Assembly (NCBI RefSeq): GCF_042656585.1
Contig: NZ_JBHSPG010000004.1
DNA from: Thalassorhabdus alkalitolerans
GTDB lineage: Bacteria; Bacillota; Bacilli; Bacillales; Marinococcaceae
Length of the DNA stretch: 64,000 nt
Strand: one strand, 5' to 3'
In this document: positions 50,663-60,195 of the stretch, piece after piece
Position numbering within the stretch: the stretch's first letter is position 1
How the letters are laid out: each line of letters starts with the position of its first letter
Translations under genes and position numbers: made by a program
The notes under the pieces: generated by a model
The model's input: only the letters and a program-made list of their open reading frames with translations
Databases searched by the model: none
What the model was told of the DNA's origin: nothing

Positions 50663-50776
50663 GCTTTCTTATCTAGAGAGATGGAGGGAATGGCCCGAAG
50701 AAATCTCAGCAACCAGCCAGTTTTGGTCAGGTGCTAATTCCAGCAGGTGGTGATAAACCTGCAAGATGAGAAGAAG
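50663..50776 (+). ncRNA. SAM-I riboswitch (S-box)
   Basis: The S-box consensus is visible in order: CTTATCTAGAGAGATGGAGG, GAATGGCCCGAAGAAATCTCAGCAACC, GTCAGGTGCTAATTCCAGCAG, and the closing GATGAGAAGAAG (about 50764-50775). It precedes metI, yitJ and metH, so high S-adenosylmethionine would terminate transcription before them. Confidence 0.95.
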
Positions 50777-50799
50777 CTAGCATGTCTCGATACTGTCTT

Positions 50800-50833
50800 G
50801 CCTTCTTCTTAACCGAAGAAGGCTTTATTTTGT
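50800..50833 (+). terminator. SAM riboswitch terminator
   Basis: GCCTTCTTC-TTAACC-GAAGAAGGC is followed by TTTATTTT. The left arm can pair instead with the GAAGAAG upstream at 50769-50775, giving an antiterminator. Confidence 0.88.
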
Positions 50834-50954
50834 ACATATGCATTTTTCCAACAAATGTAAAGAGGGTTAAAGGTCGCAAAAACCTTAGGCTGCCCTTTTT
50901 CTGAAAAAATTAGAAAATAAAGAAAAACAGATTACATCATAAGGAGTGGAGAGA

Positions 50955-52061
50955 ATGTCTCGATACAACCTAGAAACAAAACTTGCACAAATAGGGAATA
51001 GAAGCGAGGAGGCTACAGGCACAGTAAGCGCACCTGTCTACTTCTCAACTGCATACAGGCACAGCGGTATAGGAGAATCAACCGGCTATGACTATTCAAG
51101 GACAGGAAATCCTACAAGAGAACTTCTTGAAAAGGCGATTGCAGATTTAGAGGGCGGAGACAAGGGGTTTGCGTTAAGCTCCGGAATGGCAGCTGTTCAA
51201 ACAGTTCTAGCGCTATTTAAAAGCGGGGATGAGATCCTGGCATCCCAGGACTTGTACGGCGGCACCTATCGTTTATTTGAAGAAGGGTGGAAAAAGTGGG
51301 GGTTAACCTTTACATACGGAGATCCTCGAAACCTTGCATCTTTTTCAGAAAAAATAACAGAAAATACAAAAGCTTTATTTATCGAAACGCCGACAAATCC
51401 ATTAATGCAGGAAGCTGATTTGGAAGGCCTTGCTGCTGTTGCAAGAGAGAATAACCTGCTTTTAATTGTAGATAACACCTTTTATACTCCAGTGCTTCAA
51501 AGACCTATTGAAAAAGGAGCCGACATTGTCATTCACAGTGCATCCAAGTATTTAGGCGGCCATAATGATGTCATCGCAGGCTTAATTGTTGCAAAAGGAG
51601 AAAAGCTTTGTGAAGAAATTGCAGCTTTTCATAATGGCATGGGAACGATTCTTTCTCCTCTTGATGCCTGGCTGTTAATGAGAGGCATGAAGACACTGTC
51701 TCTGCGGATGGAAAAGCATACGGAAAATGCTCAAAAGGTAGCAGCTTTTCTGAAAGAACATCCATTGATTGATGAAGTCCTTTACCCAGGTAAAGGTGGC
51801 ATGCTTTCCTTTCGTATCTGTGATGAACAGCATGTGAATCAGCTTTTAAAAGGGTTGAACCTCGTCACATTTGCAGAAAGCCTTGGCGGTGTAGAAAGCT
51901 TTATGACCTACCCGGCCACTCAAACCCATGCTGACGTTCCTGAAGAAGTACGACTGGCCAACGGTGTCTGTAACCGTCTCCTTCGTTTTTCAGTGGGAAT
52001 TGAAAATGCTGAGGATTTAATAAGAGATTTACAGCAGGCATTAGAACAACTTTCACAGTAA
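50955..52061 (+). CDS. metI: Cystathionine gamma-synthase / O-acetylhomoserine thiolyase MetI
   Basis: MetI replaces the acetyl group of O-acetylhomoserine with cysteine (or sulfide), leading to homocysteine. The 368-residue PLP enzyme closely follows B. subtilis MetI: KLAQIGNRSEEATGTVSAPVYFSTAYRH, DYSRTGNPTRELLE, LSSGMAAVQTVLALF, SQDLYGGTYRLFE, and the PLP lysine in HSASKYLGGHNDVIAGL. The start is ATG 50955 behind AAGGAGTGGAGAG. The partner metC (cystathionine beta-lyase), next to metI in B. subtilis, is missing here. Confidence 0.94.
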   Translation: MSRYNLETKLAQIGNRSEEATGTVSAPVYFSTAYRHSGIGESTGYDYSRTGNPTRELLEKAIADLEGGDKGFALSSGMAAVQTVLALFKSGDEILASQDLYGGTYRLFEEGWKKWGLTFTYGDPRNLASFSEKITENTKALFIETPTNPLMQEADLEGLAAVARENNLLLIVDNTFYTPVLQRPIEKGADIVIHSASKYLGGHNDVIAGLIVAKGEKLCEEIAAFHNGMGTILSPLDAWLLMRGMKTLSLRMEKHTENAQKVAAFLKEHPLIDEVLYPGKGGMLSFRICDEQHVNQLLKGLNLVTFAESLGGVESFMTYPATQTHADVPEEVRLANGVCNRLLRFSVGIENAEDLIRDLQQALEQLSQ

Positions 52062-52082
52062 CAGAAGCGTATTGGAGAAAGG

Positions 52083-53936
52083 ATGAATGAAGTGGAATTC
52101 TTAAAAGCTCTGGAAAATGGAATGCTTGTCGGAGACGGAGCGATAGGCACTTATTTATATGACAAAGGGTTTACAGGCTCTTTTGAAGCCTTAAATATAG
52201 AAGATCCTTCTGCTGTGACAAGTGTACACAGGGAATATATCAAGGCAGGGGCAAACGTGATTCAAACAAACACCTATGCTGCAAATCGTCTTAAATTAGA
52301 GCGGTATGGCCTTGAGAATGAAACGGTAGAGATAAATAAACAAGGCGTTCGTCTGGCAAGGAAAGCAGCCGGGGGAGATGCTTTTGTCCTCGCTACAATC
52401 GGAGGAATCCGTGGAGTCCAAAAGACAGATTATGAAAATGACGATATTCTTTCAGCACTGAAAGAACAGGCAAAAGCTCTTCTTTCAGAAAAGCCTGATG
52501 GTTTAATTCTGGAAACATTTTATAATTATGAAGAGGTTCAGTCGGCGGTTCAGATGCTCCGTAAGATGACTGACCTTCCTATTGTAGCCCAGGTCTCTCT
52601 AGGAGAGGTTGGAGTTCTCCATGGAGGAATCAGCGTCACAGAAGCTTTTCAGACTCTCGCAGCCCAGGGAGCTGATGTTGTCGGTTTAAACTGTCGCATG
52701 GGCCCGTATCATATCCTGCGTTCCCTGGAAAATGTCCCCTTAATAGAAGGAGCGTATATTTCGGCTTATCCGAATGCCAGTCTGCCAGATTTAGATGACG
52801 GGAGGTTTGTATACCAATCGAACCCAAGTTATTTTTATGAGAGGGGCCAGGATCTGCGAAGCCAGGGCGTCCGTCTCATAGGCGGATGCTGTGGGACAAC
52901 GCCGGAACATATTGCTGAGCTAGCGAAGGCGGTAAAAGGTGAAAAACCCGTCGATACAAAGGAAACAGTCCCGGTTGAAAAGGAAGTTATTCAGGCTTCA
53001 AAGAGGACGGAAACGCCTTCTCTCTCTGAAAAGGCAAAAAATGAAGTTGCCATTGTTGTTGAATTAGACCCTCCAAAAAAGCTGGCGACAGACAAGTTTT
53101 TAGAAGGTGCGAAACAGCTTCATGATGCTGGAGCTGATGCAGTCACTATGGCTGACAATTCACTCGCTTCACCACGCATTGATAACATGGCTATGGGAAC
53201 GATGGTGAAGGAAAAGATAGGAGCACGTCCTCTTATTCATATCGCATGTCGAGACAGAAATTTAATTGGGCTCCAGTCTCATTTATTGGGAATGCATGCT
53301 CTAGGCATACATGATCTTCTGGCTGTAACAGGAGACCCAACGAAGGTTGGGGACTTCCCAGGCGCCACCTCTGTATACGACCTGACTTCCTTTGATCTTA
53401 TTTCCTTGATTAAAGAAATGAACGAAGGAAGATCTTTTTCAGGAAAATCTCTAGGGGAAAAAACATCTTTTTCAGTGGCAGGTGCTTTTAACCCGAATGT
53501 AAGATCGTTAGAAAGAGCAGTTAAAAGGCTTGAAAAAAAGATTGAGGCTGGGGTAGATTACTTTATGAGCCAGCCCGTGTATGGAAAAGAACAATTTCAT
53601 GAAATCCATGAAGCCACCAAACATTTGCCGGTGCCTGTGTATATTGGCATTATGCCTTTAGTGAGTGCCAGAAATGCAGAGTTTCTTCATAACGAAGTGC
53701 CAGGCATTAAGCTGACGGATGAAATCAGGGAAAGAATGGCTGCTTGCGGGGAAGATCGGGCGAAAGCAGAAAAAGAAGGCCTTGATATTGCAAAAGAGTT
53801 AATAGATGAAGCAATGAAATATTTTAATGGAATTTATTTAATTACACCATTTTTGCGTTATGAAATGACAGTAGAGCTGACCCGCTATATAAAGGAAAAA
53901 GCGAGCTTACAGAAAGAAACTGTAAAAAGCAGGTAA
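52083..53936 (+). CDS. yitJ: Bifunctional homocysteine S-methyltransferase / methylenetetrahydrofolate reductase YitJ
   Basis: Residues about 1-285 are a homocysteine methyltransferase domain with the zinc ligands Cys (GLNCRMGP) and GGCCGTTPEHI. Residues about 320-610 are a MetF-type methylenetetrahydrofolate reductase with VELDPPKKLATDKFLEGAKQLHDAGADAVTMADN, HIACRDRNLIGLQSHLLG and DPTKVGDFPGATSVYD. This combination is YitJ of B. subtilis, also an S-box gene. It supplies methyl-tetrahydrofolate for MetH, 39 bases downstream. The start ATG 52083 has GGAGAAAGG upstream. Confidence 0.94.
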   Translation: MNEVEFLKALENGMLVGDGAIGTYLYDKGFTGSFEALNIEDPSAVTSVHREYIKAGANVIQTNTYAANRLKLERYGLENETVEINKQGVRLARKAAGGDAFVLATIGGIRGVQKTDYENDDILSALKEQAKALLSEKPDGLILETFYNYEEVQSAVQMLRKMTDLPIVAQVSLGEVGVLHGGISVTEAFQTLAAQGADVVGLNCRMGPYHILRSLENVPLIEGAYISAYPNASLPDLDDGRFVYQSNPSYFYERGQDLRSQGVRLIGGCCGTTPEHIAELAKAVKGEKPVDTKETVPVEKEVIQASKRTETPSLSEKAKNEVAIVVELDPPKKLATDKFLEGAKQLHDAGADAVTMADNSLASPRIDNMAMGTMVKEKIGARPLIHIACRDRNLIGLQSHLLGMHALGIHDLLAVTGDPTKVGDFPGATSVYDLTSFDLISLIKEMNEGRSFSGKSLGEKTSFSVAGAFNPNVRSLERAVKRLEKKIEAGVDYFMSQPVYGKEQFHEIHEATKHLPVPVYIGIMPLVSARNAEFLHNEVPGIKLTDEIRERMAACGEDRAKAEKEGLDIAKELIDEAMKYFNGIYLITPFLRYEMTVELTRYIKEKASLQKETVKSR

Positions 53937-53975
53937 GCATAGGGGTACCGGGTGGTAAAAGGAGTGGACACACCA

Positions 53976-56900
53976 ATGACCGAGAAAAAAATATCATTTG
54001 AAGAACGATTACAAAAAGAGATATTGGTATTAGACGGAGCAATGGGAACGATGCTTCAGAATGCAGACCTCTCGCCTGAGGACTTTGGCGGGGAAGAGTA
54101 TGACGGCTGTAATGAATTTTTGAACCTTACAGCTCCTGAAGTCGTTGAGCGAATTCATCGGGAATACCTTGAAGCGGGTGCTGACATTATAGAAACCAAT
54201 ACATTTGGGGCCACGGATATTGTCCTTGCAGATTATGATCTTGAGGATCGTGCGGAAGAAATTAACATTGCTTCCGCACAAATTGCCAGGAAAGTGGCAG
54301 ATGAATTTTCAACAGAAAATGCTCCCCGCTATGTGGCAGGCGCGATGGGACCGACAACAAAATCATTGTCGGTGACTGGAGGAACTACTTTTGAGGAGCT
54401 TATCGCCTCCTATGAAGAGCAGGCTAGGGGCCTTATTAAAGGCGGGGTCGATATCCTGCTTCTTGAAACAAGCCAGGACATGAGAAACGTGAAGGCTGCC
54501 TATCTAGGAATTGACCAGGCTTTTTCAGCTTTAGGAACAAGGCTTCCTTTAATGATTTCAGGCACGATAGAACCAATGGGGACAACTCTTGCCGGTCAGA
54601 CCATTGAGTCTTTCTATATATCCTTAGAGCATATGAAACCTGCAGTTGTAGGACTAAATTGTGCAACTGGGCCTGAATTTATGAGAGATCATCTCCGTTC
54701 TCTTTCAGAATTAGCAACCACCCACGTGCATTGTTACCCAAATGCCGGTTTGCCTGATGAAGAAGGACATTACCATGAATCACCCGAGTCACTGGCAACA
54801 AAGCTGGAATCTTTTGCTGAGAAAGGCTGGCTGAATGTAGTAGGGGGATGCTGCGGTACGACTCCGGAGCACGTTAAGGTAATGAAAGAAGTAGCGGAAC
54901 GCTACGAGCCAAGGAAAGCACAAATCGATCATCCTCACGCCGTTTCGGGCATTGAGCCTTTAATTTATGAAGAAGATATGCGTCCGTTATTTGTCGGGGA
55001 ACGGACAAACGTCATCGGGTCTCGTAAGTTTAAACGGTTAATCGGAGAAGGGAAGTTTGAGGAAGCATCTGAAGTTGCAAGAGCACAGGTGAAAAAAGGG
55101 GCCCATATTATAGATGTTTGCCTCGCTGACCCTGACCGGGACGAAGCCGAAGACATGGAGAACTTTTTACAGCATGTCGTCAATAAAGTGAAGGTCCCTT
55201 TAATGATTGATTCCACTGACTTCCAAGTGATTGAAAAATCGTTAACTTATTCTCAGGGGAAAGCAGTAATCAATTCAATTAATCTCGAGGACGGGGAAGA
55301 GCGGTTTAAACAGATTATTCCGATCGTTAAAAGATTTGGGGCAGCTGTGGTTGTTGGTACGATTGATGAAACGGGAATGGCCGTTTCAGCTGAACGAAAG
55401 CTTGAAGTTGCCAAACGCTCATATGACATCCTTGTTAACCAGTACGGAATCAATCCAAAAGATATTATCTTCGATCCATTGGTCTTTCCCGTTGGGACAG
55501 GGGATGAACAGTACATTGGTTCAGCTGAAGCCACAATTGAAGGGATACGCTTGATCAAAGAAGCCCTGCCAGAATGTTTAACCATACTGGGAATTAGTAA
55601 CGTATCCTTTGGTCTTCCTCCGGTTGGCCGTGAAGTGTTAAACTCAGCGTTTATGTACTATTGCACAAACGCAGGCCTTGATTACGCCATAGTAAACACG
55701 GAAAAAGTGGAAAGGTATGCAAGTATTCCAGACAATGAAAAAGAACTTGCAAGAAAACTTCTTTTTGAAACTTCAGACGAGACTCTAGCAGAGTTTACCG
55801 CCCATTACAGAGGCAAGAAGTCTGAGAAAAAGAAAGTAGAAAAAAACCTTACCCTTGAAGAACGTCTCGGAGAATATATTGTAGAGGGAACAAAAGAAGG
55901 GTTATACCCTGACTTAGATCTCGCTCTTGACTCTTATGAAGACCCCTTGGATATCATTAACGGACCGTTAATGATCGGTATGGATAGAGTAGGAAAGCTT
56001 TTTAATGATAACGAGTTAATTGTGGCCGAAGTACTCCAGAGTGCGGAAGTGATGAAGGCTGCTGTAGCACATTTAGAACCGTATATGGAAGTCAAAGAGG
56101 ATGACAGCGGGAAAGGGAAAATTCTCCTTGCTACCGTTAAAGGAGATGTCCATGACATTGGGAAAAACCTTGTAGACATTATCCTCTCTAATAATGGCTT
56201 TAAAATTGTGAACCTTGGAATCAAGGTTACCTCAAATGAATTGATCGAAGCAGTACGCAGAGAAAAGCCTGATGCTATCGGATTAAGCGGTCTTCTGGTT
56301 AAGTCTGCCCAGCAAATGGTTCTGACAGCACAGGATTTAAAGAATCAGGAAATCTCCCTCCCAGTGTTAGTTGGCGGGGCGGCATTAACCCGGAAGTTTA
56401 CCGATGAGAAAATTGCCGCAGAGTATGATGGGCTTGTTCTCTATTCAAAAGATGCCATGAATGGTCTTGAGCTGGCAAACCGGCTTGCATATCCAGAAAA
56501 GCGGGAGGCGTTAGAGCAGGAAATCAGGGAAAAGCAGCAGAGTAAACAATCAAAAGCCGCAGAGAAGCCAAAGCAGGCGGCGGCAGAAGAAATCCCTGCG
56601 CGCTCAGAAGTCTCTCAGGATGTTCCAGTGTTAACACCGCCGGATCTTAAAGAGCATGTATTAAGGGATTATAAACTTTCCCATTTAGAGCCATACATTA
56701 ATATGCAGATGCTGTTAGGAAGGCACCTCGGCCTCCAAGGGAAAGTAAGCCGTCTTTTAAGTGAAGGCGACGAAAGAGCAGTAGAGCTAAAAGAAAAGGT
56801 AGATGAATTCCTGCAAAGAGCCAAGTCTGAAAAGCTCCTGCAGGCACACGGGATCTACCGCTTTTTCCCGGCTCAGTCTGAAGGTAATGACATCCTCATT

Positions 56901-57425
56901 TATGACAGTCCGGACAAGAAAAAAGTAATTGAAAGATTTTCCTTTCCAAGACAGCAGCGGGCCCCTTATCTTTGTCTTGCTGATTTTATCCGTTCGACTG
57001 AAAGCGGAGAAATGGATTATATCGGGCTGCTCACTGTTACTGCAGGAGAGGGAGTCCGGCAGATGGCAAATGAAGCAAAGGAAAATGGCGATTATTTGTT
57101 CAGTCATCTGGTTCAGGCTGCAGCGCTGGAAACAGCGGAAGGGTTTGCGGAAAGAGTCCACCAGATGATGAGAGACCAATGGGGGATTCCGGATTCACCT
57201 GACTTAACAATGGAGGAACGTTTTTCTGCTAAGTACCAGGGTATCCGGGTATCCTTTGGATATCCTGCCTGCCCTAATCTGGAAGACCAGAAGAAGCTCT
57301 TTAAACTCTTGAATCCTGAAAAAATCGGAGTCCAGCTGACAGATGAATTTATGATGGAACCAGAAGCCTCCGTGTCCGCGATGGTTTTTGCTCATCCGGA
57401 AGGAAGGTACTTTAACGTCCTCTAA
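53976..57425 (+). CDS. metH: Cobalamin-dependent methionine synthase MetH
   Basis: MetH transfers a methyl group from methyltetrahydrofolate through cobalamin to homocysteine. The 1149-residue protein has all domains: homocysteine binding with zinc Cys (VGLNCATGPEFM, GGCCGTTPEHV), pterin binding (FVGERTNVIGSRKFKRLI), B12 cap, B12-binding Rossmann domain with the ligand in D724-V-H726-D-I-G, a charged linker (about 855-890), and the SAM-dependent reactivation domain with YPACPNLEDQKKLFKLL. The start is ATG 53976 behind AAAGGAGTGG. It depends on the B12 operon at 19.8-28.2 kb. Confidence 0.95.
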   Translation: MTEKKISFEERLQKEILVLDGAMGTMLQNADLSPEDFGGEEYDGCNEFLNLTAPEVVERIHREYLEAGADIIETNTFGATDIVLADYDLEDRAEEINIASAQIARKVADEFSTENAPRYVAGAMGPTTKSLSVTGGTTFEELIASYEEQARGLIKGGVDILLLETSQDMRNVKAAYLGIDQAFSALGTRLPLMISGTIEPMGTTLAGQTIESFYISLEHMKPAVVGLNCATGPEFMRDHLRSLSELATTHVHCYPNAGLPDEEGHYHESPESLATKLESFAEKGWLNVVGGCCGTTPEHVKVMKEVAERYEPRKAQIDHPHAVSGIEPLIYEEDMRPLFVGERTNVIGSRKFKRLIGEGKFEEASEVARAQVKKGAHIIDVCLADPDRDEAEDMENFLQHVVNKVKVPLMIDSTDFQVIEKSLTYSQGKAVINSINLEDGEERFKQIIPIVKRFGAAVVVGTIDETGMAVSAERKLEVAKRSYDILVNQYGINPKDIIFDPLVFPVGTGDEQYIGSAEATIEGIRLIKEALPECLTILGISNVSFGLPPVGREVLNSAFMYYCTNAGLDYAIVNTEKVERYASIPDNEKELARKLLFETSDETLAEFTAHYRGKKSEKKKVEKNLTLEERLGEYIVEGTKEGLYPDLDLALDSYEDPLDIINGPLMIGMDRVGKLFNDNELIVAEVLQSAEVMKAAVAHLEPYMEVKEDDSGKGKILLATVKGDVHDIGKNLVDIILSNNGFKIVNLGIKVTSNELIEAVRREKPDAIGLSGLLVKSAQQMVLTAQDLKNQEISLPVLVGGAALTRKFTDEKIAAEYDGLVLYSKDAMNGLELANRLAYPEKREALEQEIREKQQSKQSKAAEKPKQAAAEEIPARSEVSQDVPVLTPPDLKEHVLRDYKLSHLEPYINMQMLLGRHLGLQGKVSRLLSEGDERAVELKEKVDEFLQRAKSEKLLQAHGIYRFFPAQSEGNDILIYDSPDKKKVIERFSFPRQQRAPYLCLADFIRSTESGEMDYIGLLTVTAGEGVRQMANEAKENGDYLFSHLVQAAALETAEGFAERVHQMMRDQWGIPDSPDLTMEERFSAKYQGIRVSFGYPACPNLEDQKKLFKLLNPEKIGVQLTDEFMMEPEASVSAMVFAHPEGRYFNVL

Positions 57426-57478
57426 ATTTCATAATATGTTTATTATATCTGGATCATTTGGGCATTCGCCGTAGAGGG

Positions 57479-57521
57479 AAGCTGCTCACATTGCAATAGG
57501 CAATGTGAGCAGCTTTTTTTT
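57479..57521 (+). terminator. Terminator of the methionine operon
   Basis: AAGCTGCTCACATTGC pairs with GCAATGTGAGCAGCTT around a 5-base loop and is followed by T residues. Confidence 0.92.
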
Positions 57522-57595
57522 GGGGGGAAAAGCGTGGGAAAGTGCTTGCTTTTTCTACCATTTTTTCTTGATTCAATAATTGAAAGGAAAATGTA

Positions 57596-57624
57596 TGAAT
57601 AAAAACAAACGTCCAACAAAAACT
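57596..57624 (+). promoter_or_regulatory. Weak SigG-like promoter upstream of sleB
   Basis: GAATA, 17 bases, AAAACTA keeps the -35 and the last four bases of the SigG -10 but lacks its CAT. sleB-ypeB is a SigG operon in B. subtilis, so the position is reasonable; the match is poor. Confidence 0.3.
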
Positions 57625-57681
57625 AGCGTTAGGTAATGATGGAAACATTGGCAGTCATGAAAAAAGTAAGGAGGATCATTT

Positions 57682-58692
57682 ATGAGGACAAACATGCTCT
57701 CTTGTTTAAAAAAAGGGATCATTGCATCTCTTTGCACTGCCATCCTGTGCGGATTATTTCCGCATCAAGCTGCAGAAGCGTTTACAGACCAGGTGATACA
57801 ACGGGGGGCCACTGGAGACGATGTAGTGGAACTTCAATCACGCCTGCAGTACATTGGTTTTTACGATGAAACCATCGATGGTGTATTTGGGTGGGGGACT
57901 TACTGGTCTGTGAAAAAGTATCAAGAAGAGTTTGGAATGGAAGTGGATGGTTTAGTAGGGGAAGAAATGAAAACCATGCTTGAACGCTCTACGAATTATG
58001 ATGAAGAATTTGTGCAAAGAGCTCTTAGGGAAGGAAGACAATTTACACACTATGGTCAGACGCCAAAACATAAACAAAAAGGGCCAAAAGGAGCGCAAGA
58101 CCAGCCGGAGGTAGCAAGAAGGGATCCAGGAGCAGCACCGGAAGCTCCAGCAGAGGAGCCAGCACCAGCTCCACAGGAAGAGGCTCCAGCAGAGGAACCT
58201 GCACCAGAACCTGCACCAGAAGCAGAGCCTGAAGCAGCACCGGAAGAACCGGCAGTGCCTGCCCCTGAAGAAGAAGAGCCTGAGGAACAGACAAATGAAG
58301 CAAACATTCAAAAGGCCATGAATGTACCGGATGGCTATTCTGAAAATGATATTCAGATTATGTCAAACGCTGTATACGGGGAAGCAAGAGGAGAGCCGTA
58401 TGTTGGCCAGGTTGCCGTGGCTGCAGTAATTATTAATAGAATCCACAGCCCGACGTTTCCAAACACAGCCTCCGGAGTGATTTTTGAACCGCGAGCTTTT
58501 ACAGCGGTAGCTGACGGTCAGATCTGGCTAGAGCCTGATGATACAGCGAGACGTGCTGTACTGGATGCAATTAACGGCCAGGATCCATCAAGCGGAGCAG
58601 AATATTACTTTAATCCAGATACAGCAACTTCAGGATGGATCTGGACGAGACCGCAAATTAAAAAAATAGGGAAACATATTTTCTGTCATTAA
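57682..58692 (+). CDS. sleB: Spore cortex-lytic enzyme SleB
   Basis: SleB is a lytic transglycosylase that degrades cortex peptidoglycan with muramic lactam during germination. The 336-residue protein has a signal peptide (about 1-33), a peptidoglycan-binding domain (about 37-105: VVELQSRLQYIGFYDETIDGVFGWGTYWSVKKYQEEFG), and a long linker (about 130-215) of Pro, Ala and Glu repeats such as EEPAPAPQEEAPAEEPAPEP. A C-terminal Hydrolase_2 domain follows with NAVYGEARGEPYVGQVAVAAVIINRI, including the catalytic Glu. The linker is longer and more acidic than usual. GGAGGATC precedes the ATG. Confidence 0.95.
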   Translation: MRTNMLSCLKKGIIASLCTAILCGLFPHQAAEAFTDQVIQRGATGDDVVELQSRLQYIGFYDETIDGVFGWGTYWSVKKYQEEFGMEVDGLVGEEMKTMLERSTNYDEEFVQRALREGRQFTHYGQTPKHKQKGPKGAQDQPEVARRDPGAAPEAPAEEPAPAPQEEAPAEEPAPEPAPEAEPEAAPEEPAVPAPEEEEPEEQTNEANIQKAMNVPDGYSENDIQIMSNAVYGEARGEPYVGQVAVAAVIINRIHSPTFPNTASGVIFEPRAFTAVADGQIWLEPDDTARRAVLDAINGQDPSSGAEYYFNPDTATSGWIWTRPQIKKIGKHIFCH

Positions 58693-58707
58693 TGGAGGTG
58701 AAGAAAC

Positions 58708-60063
58708 GTGATACGAAATATTATTATAGGGGCTCTCGCAATTGGCGTCATCGGATTAGGGTTTTGGGGCTTTAATGAAAACCAGGAAAAAAGCCAGGTC
58801 CTCATGCAGACAGAAAACAACTATCAGCGTGCCTTCCATGATTTAGCCTATCACATAGATCAGCTGGAAGACGAAATCGGTTCGACGCTTGCGATGAATT
58901 CCAGAAAACATTTGTCGGGATCATTAGCAGAAGTCTGGAGAGTTACATCACTGGCTCAAAGCGAAATGGGCCAGCTTCCTCTTGGGATGATTCCTGTAAG
59001 CAAAACAGAAGAATTCCTTTATAATATAGGCGATTTCAGCTATGAAACCTCAATTAGAAATTTGGACGATGATCCTTTATCAGATGAGGAATATGAAGAA
59101 TTACAGAACTACTATGAACAAGCAAAAGAGATCAAACATGACTTAAGACAGATACAAGCTTCAGCTTTACGAGAAGGATGGCATTGGACAGACGCAGAAA
59201 GTGAACTTCTCGCACAACAGGAGCCCATGAATAATTCTATCGTAAACGGCTTTACATTGATTGATGAGAAAGTAGAAGGCTTCTCGGAAACAAATTGGGG
59301 GCCTGAAAATGGGTTTGGAGGAGACTTTGAAAAGAGATTATCAGAAAGAATTGATGACAAGGAAGAAATAGATGAAGAAAAAGCAGTGGCGAGGGCGAAA
59401 GAATTTCTTGATGTACCAAACGAGGACAACATTGTCGTCCAGGAATTAGGGGAAGGGTCTTTTTATGAAGGGTATGAGCTGGTCATTGAGGATCCTGAAC
59501 GTGAATCATCTGTATATATGGAAATGACAAAAAAAGGCGGTCTCCCTTTATTCTTACTTGAATCAAGGAATGTAGGAGAGCCCCAAATCAGCTTAAACGC
59601 AGCCTCAGAAAGAGCAGAACACTTCCTTGAAAGGAATCATTTTGACAGCATGCAGCTCATTGACAGCAGTCAGTATGAATCAGTTGGGGTATTTCAATTT
59701 GCGCCAGTTCAGGACAATGTCCGCTTATATCCTGATATCGTTACAGTTGATGTCGCTTTAGACACTGGTGACGTGATTGGATATGAGGGAGTCGACTACT
59801 TTGCTAATCATAAAGAAAGGCAAGACCTCTCCCCTGAACTGGATGAAGAGGAAGCTGAAGAAGCATTAAATCCTAACCTTGAGGTAAGAGAAGCACATGC
59901 GGCCGTTATTGAAAACGAAGAGGAAGAAGAAGTTCTTTGTTATGAGTTCTATGGCACCCTCGGACAAGACACATTCCGAATCTTTATTAACGCCAAGACC
60001 GGTGAAGAAGAGCAGATAGATAAAATGGTAGAAGCCGAGCCGGTTTATAACACAGATTACTAA
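58708..60063 (+). CDS. ypeB: Germination protein YpeB
   Basis: YpeB holds SleB at the spore inner membrane and stabilises it; the two depend on each other. The 451-residue protein has an N-terminal membrane anchor (about residues 5-22) and a helical domain (about 30-200). Three repeated PepSY-like units follow (about 220-440), for example EKAVARAKEFLDVPNEDNIVVQELGEG and ALDTGDVIGYEGVDYFANH. It begins 15 bases after sleB with GGAGGTGAAG and a GTG start. Many acidic residues in the outer part. Confidence 0.95.
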   Translation: MIRNIIIGALAIGVIGLGFWGFNENQEKSQVLMQTENNYQRAFHDLAYHIDQLEDEIGSTLAMNSRKHLSGSLAEVWRVTSLAQSEMGQLPLGMIPVSKTEEFLYNIGDFSYETSIRNLDDDPLSDEEYEELQNYYEQAKEIKHDLRQIQASALREGWHWTDAESELLAQQEPMNNSIVNGFTLIDEKVEGFSETNWGPENGFGGDFEKRLSERIDDKEEIDEEKAVARAKEFLDVPNEDNIVVQELGEGSFYEGYELVIEDPERESSVYMEMTKKGGLPLFLLESRNVGEPQISLNAASERAEHFLERNHFDSMQLIDSSQYESVGVFQFAPVQDNVRLYPDIVTVDVALDTGDVIGYEGVDYFANHKERQDLSPELDEEEAEEALNPNLEVREAHAAVIENEEEEEVLCYEFYGTLGQDTFRIFINAKTGEEEQIDKMVEAEPVYNTDY

Positions 60064-60074
60064 ATAATAGCCAC

Positions 60075-60109
60075 TGAAGGAGCCTGTATTCAGGCTTCTT
60101 CTTTTTTAT
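60075..60109 (+). terminator. Terminator of sleB-ypeB
   Basis: GAAGGAGCCTG and CAGGCTTCTTC form a near-perfect stem with loop TATT, followed by TTTTTT. Confidence 0.82.
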
Positions 60110-60195
60110 TAATCATGCCATAATAAAAGACAAAGAAGAAATGTTGAGAAACAATTCAGAATATATTCATTCAAAATGGAAAGAGGAGACTGGGC

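Noticed and set aside
57952..58311. Three overlapping minus-strand ORFs rich in Cys, Leu or Ser-Gly across the sleB linker
   Set aside because: They are antisense readings of the Pro-Ala-Glu repeat in sleB; low complexity, no ribosome-binding sites.
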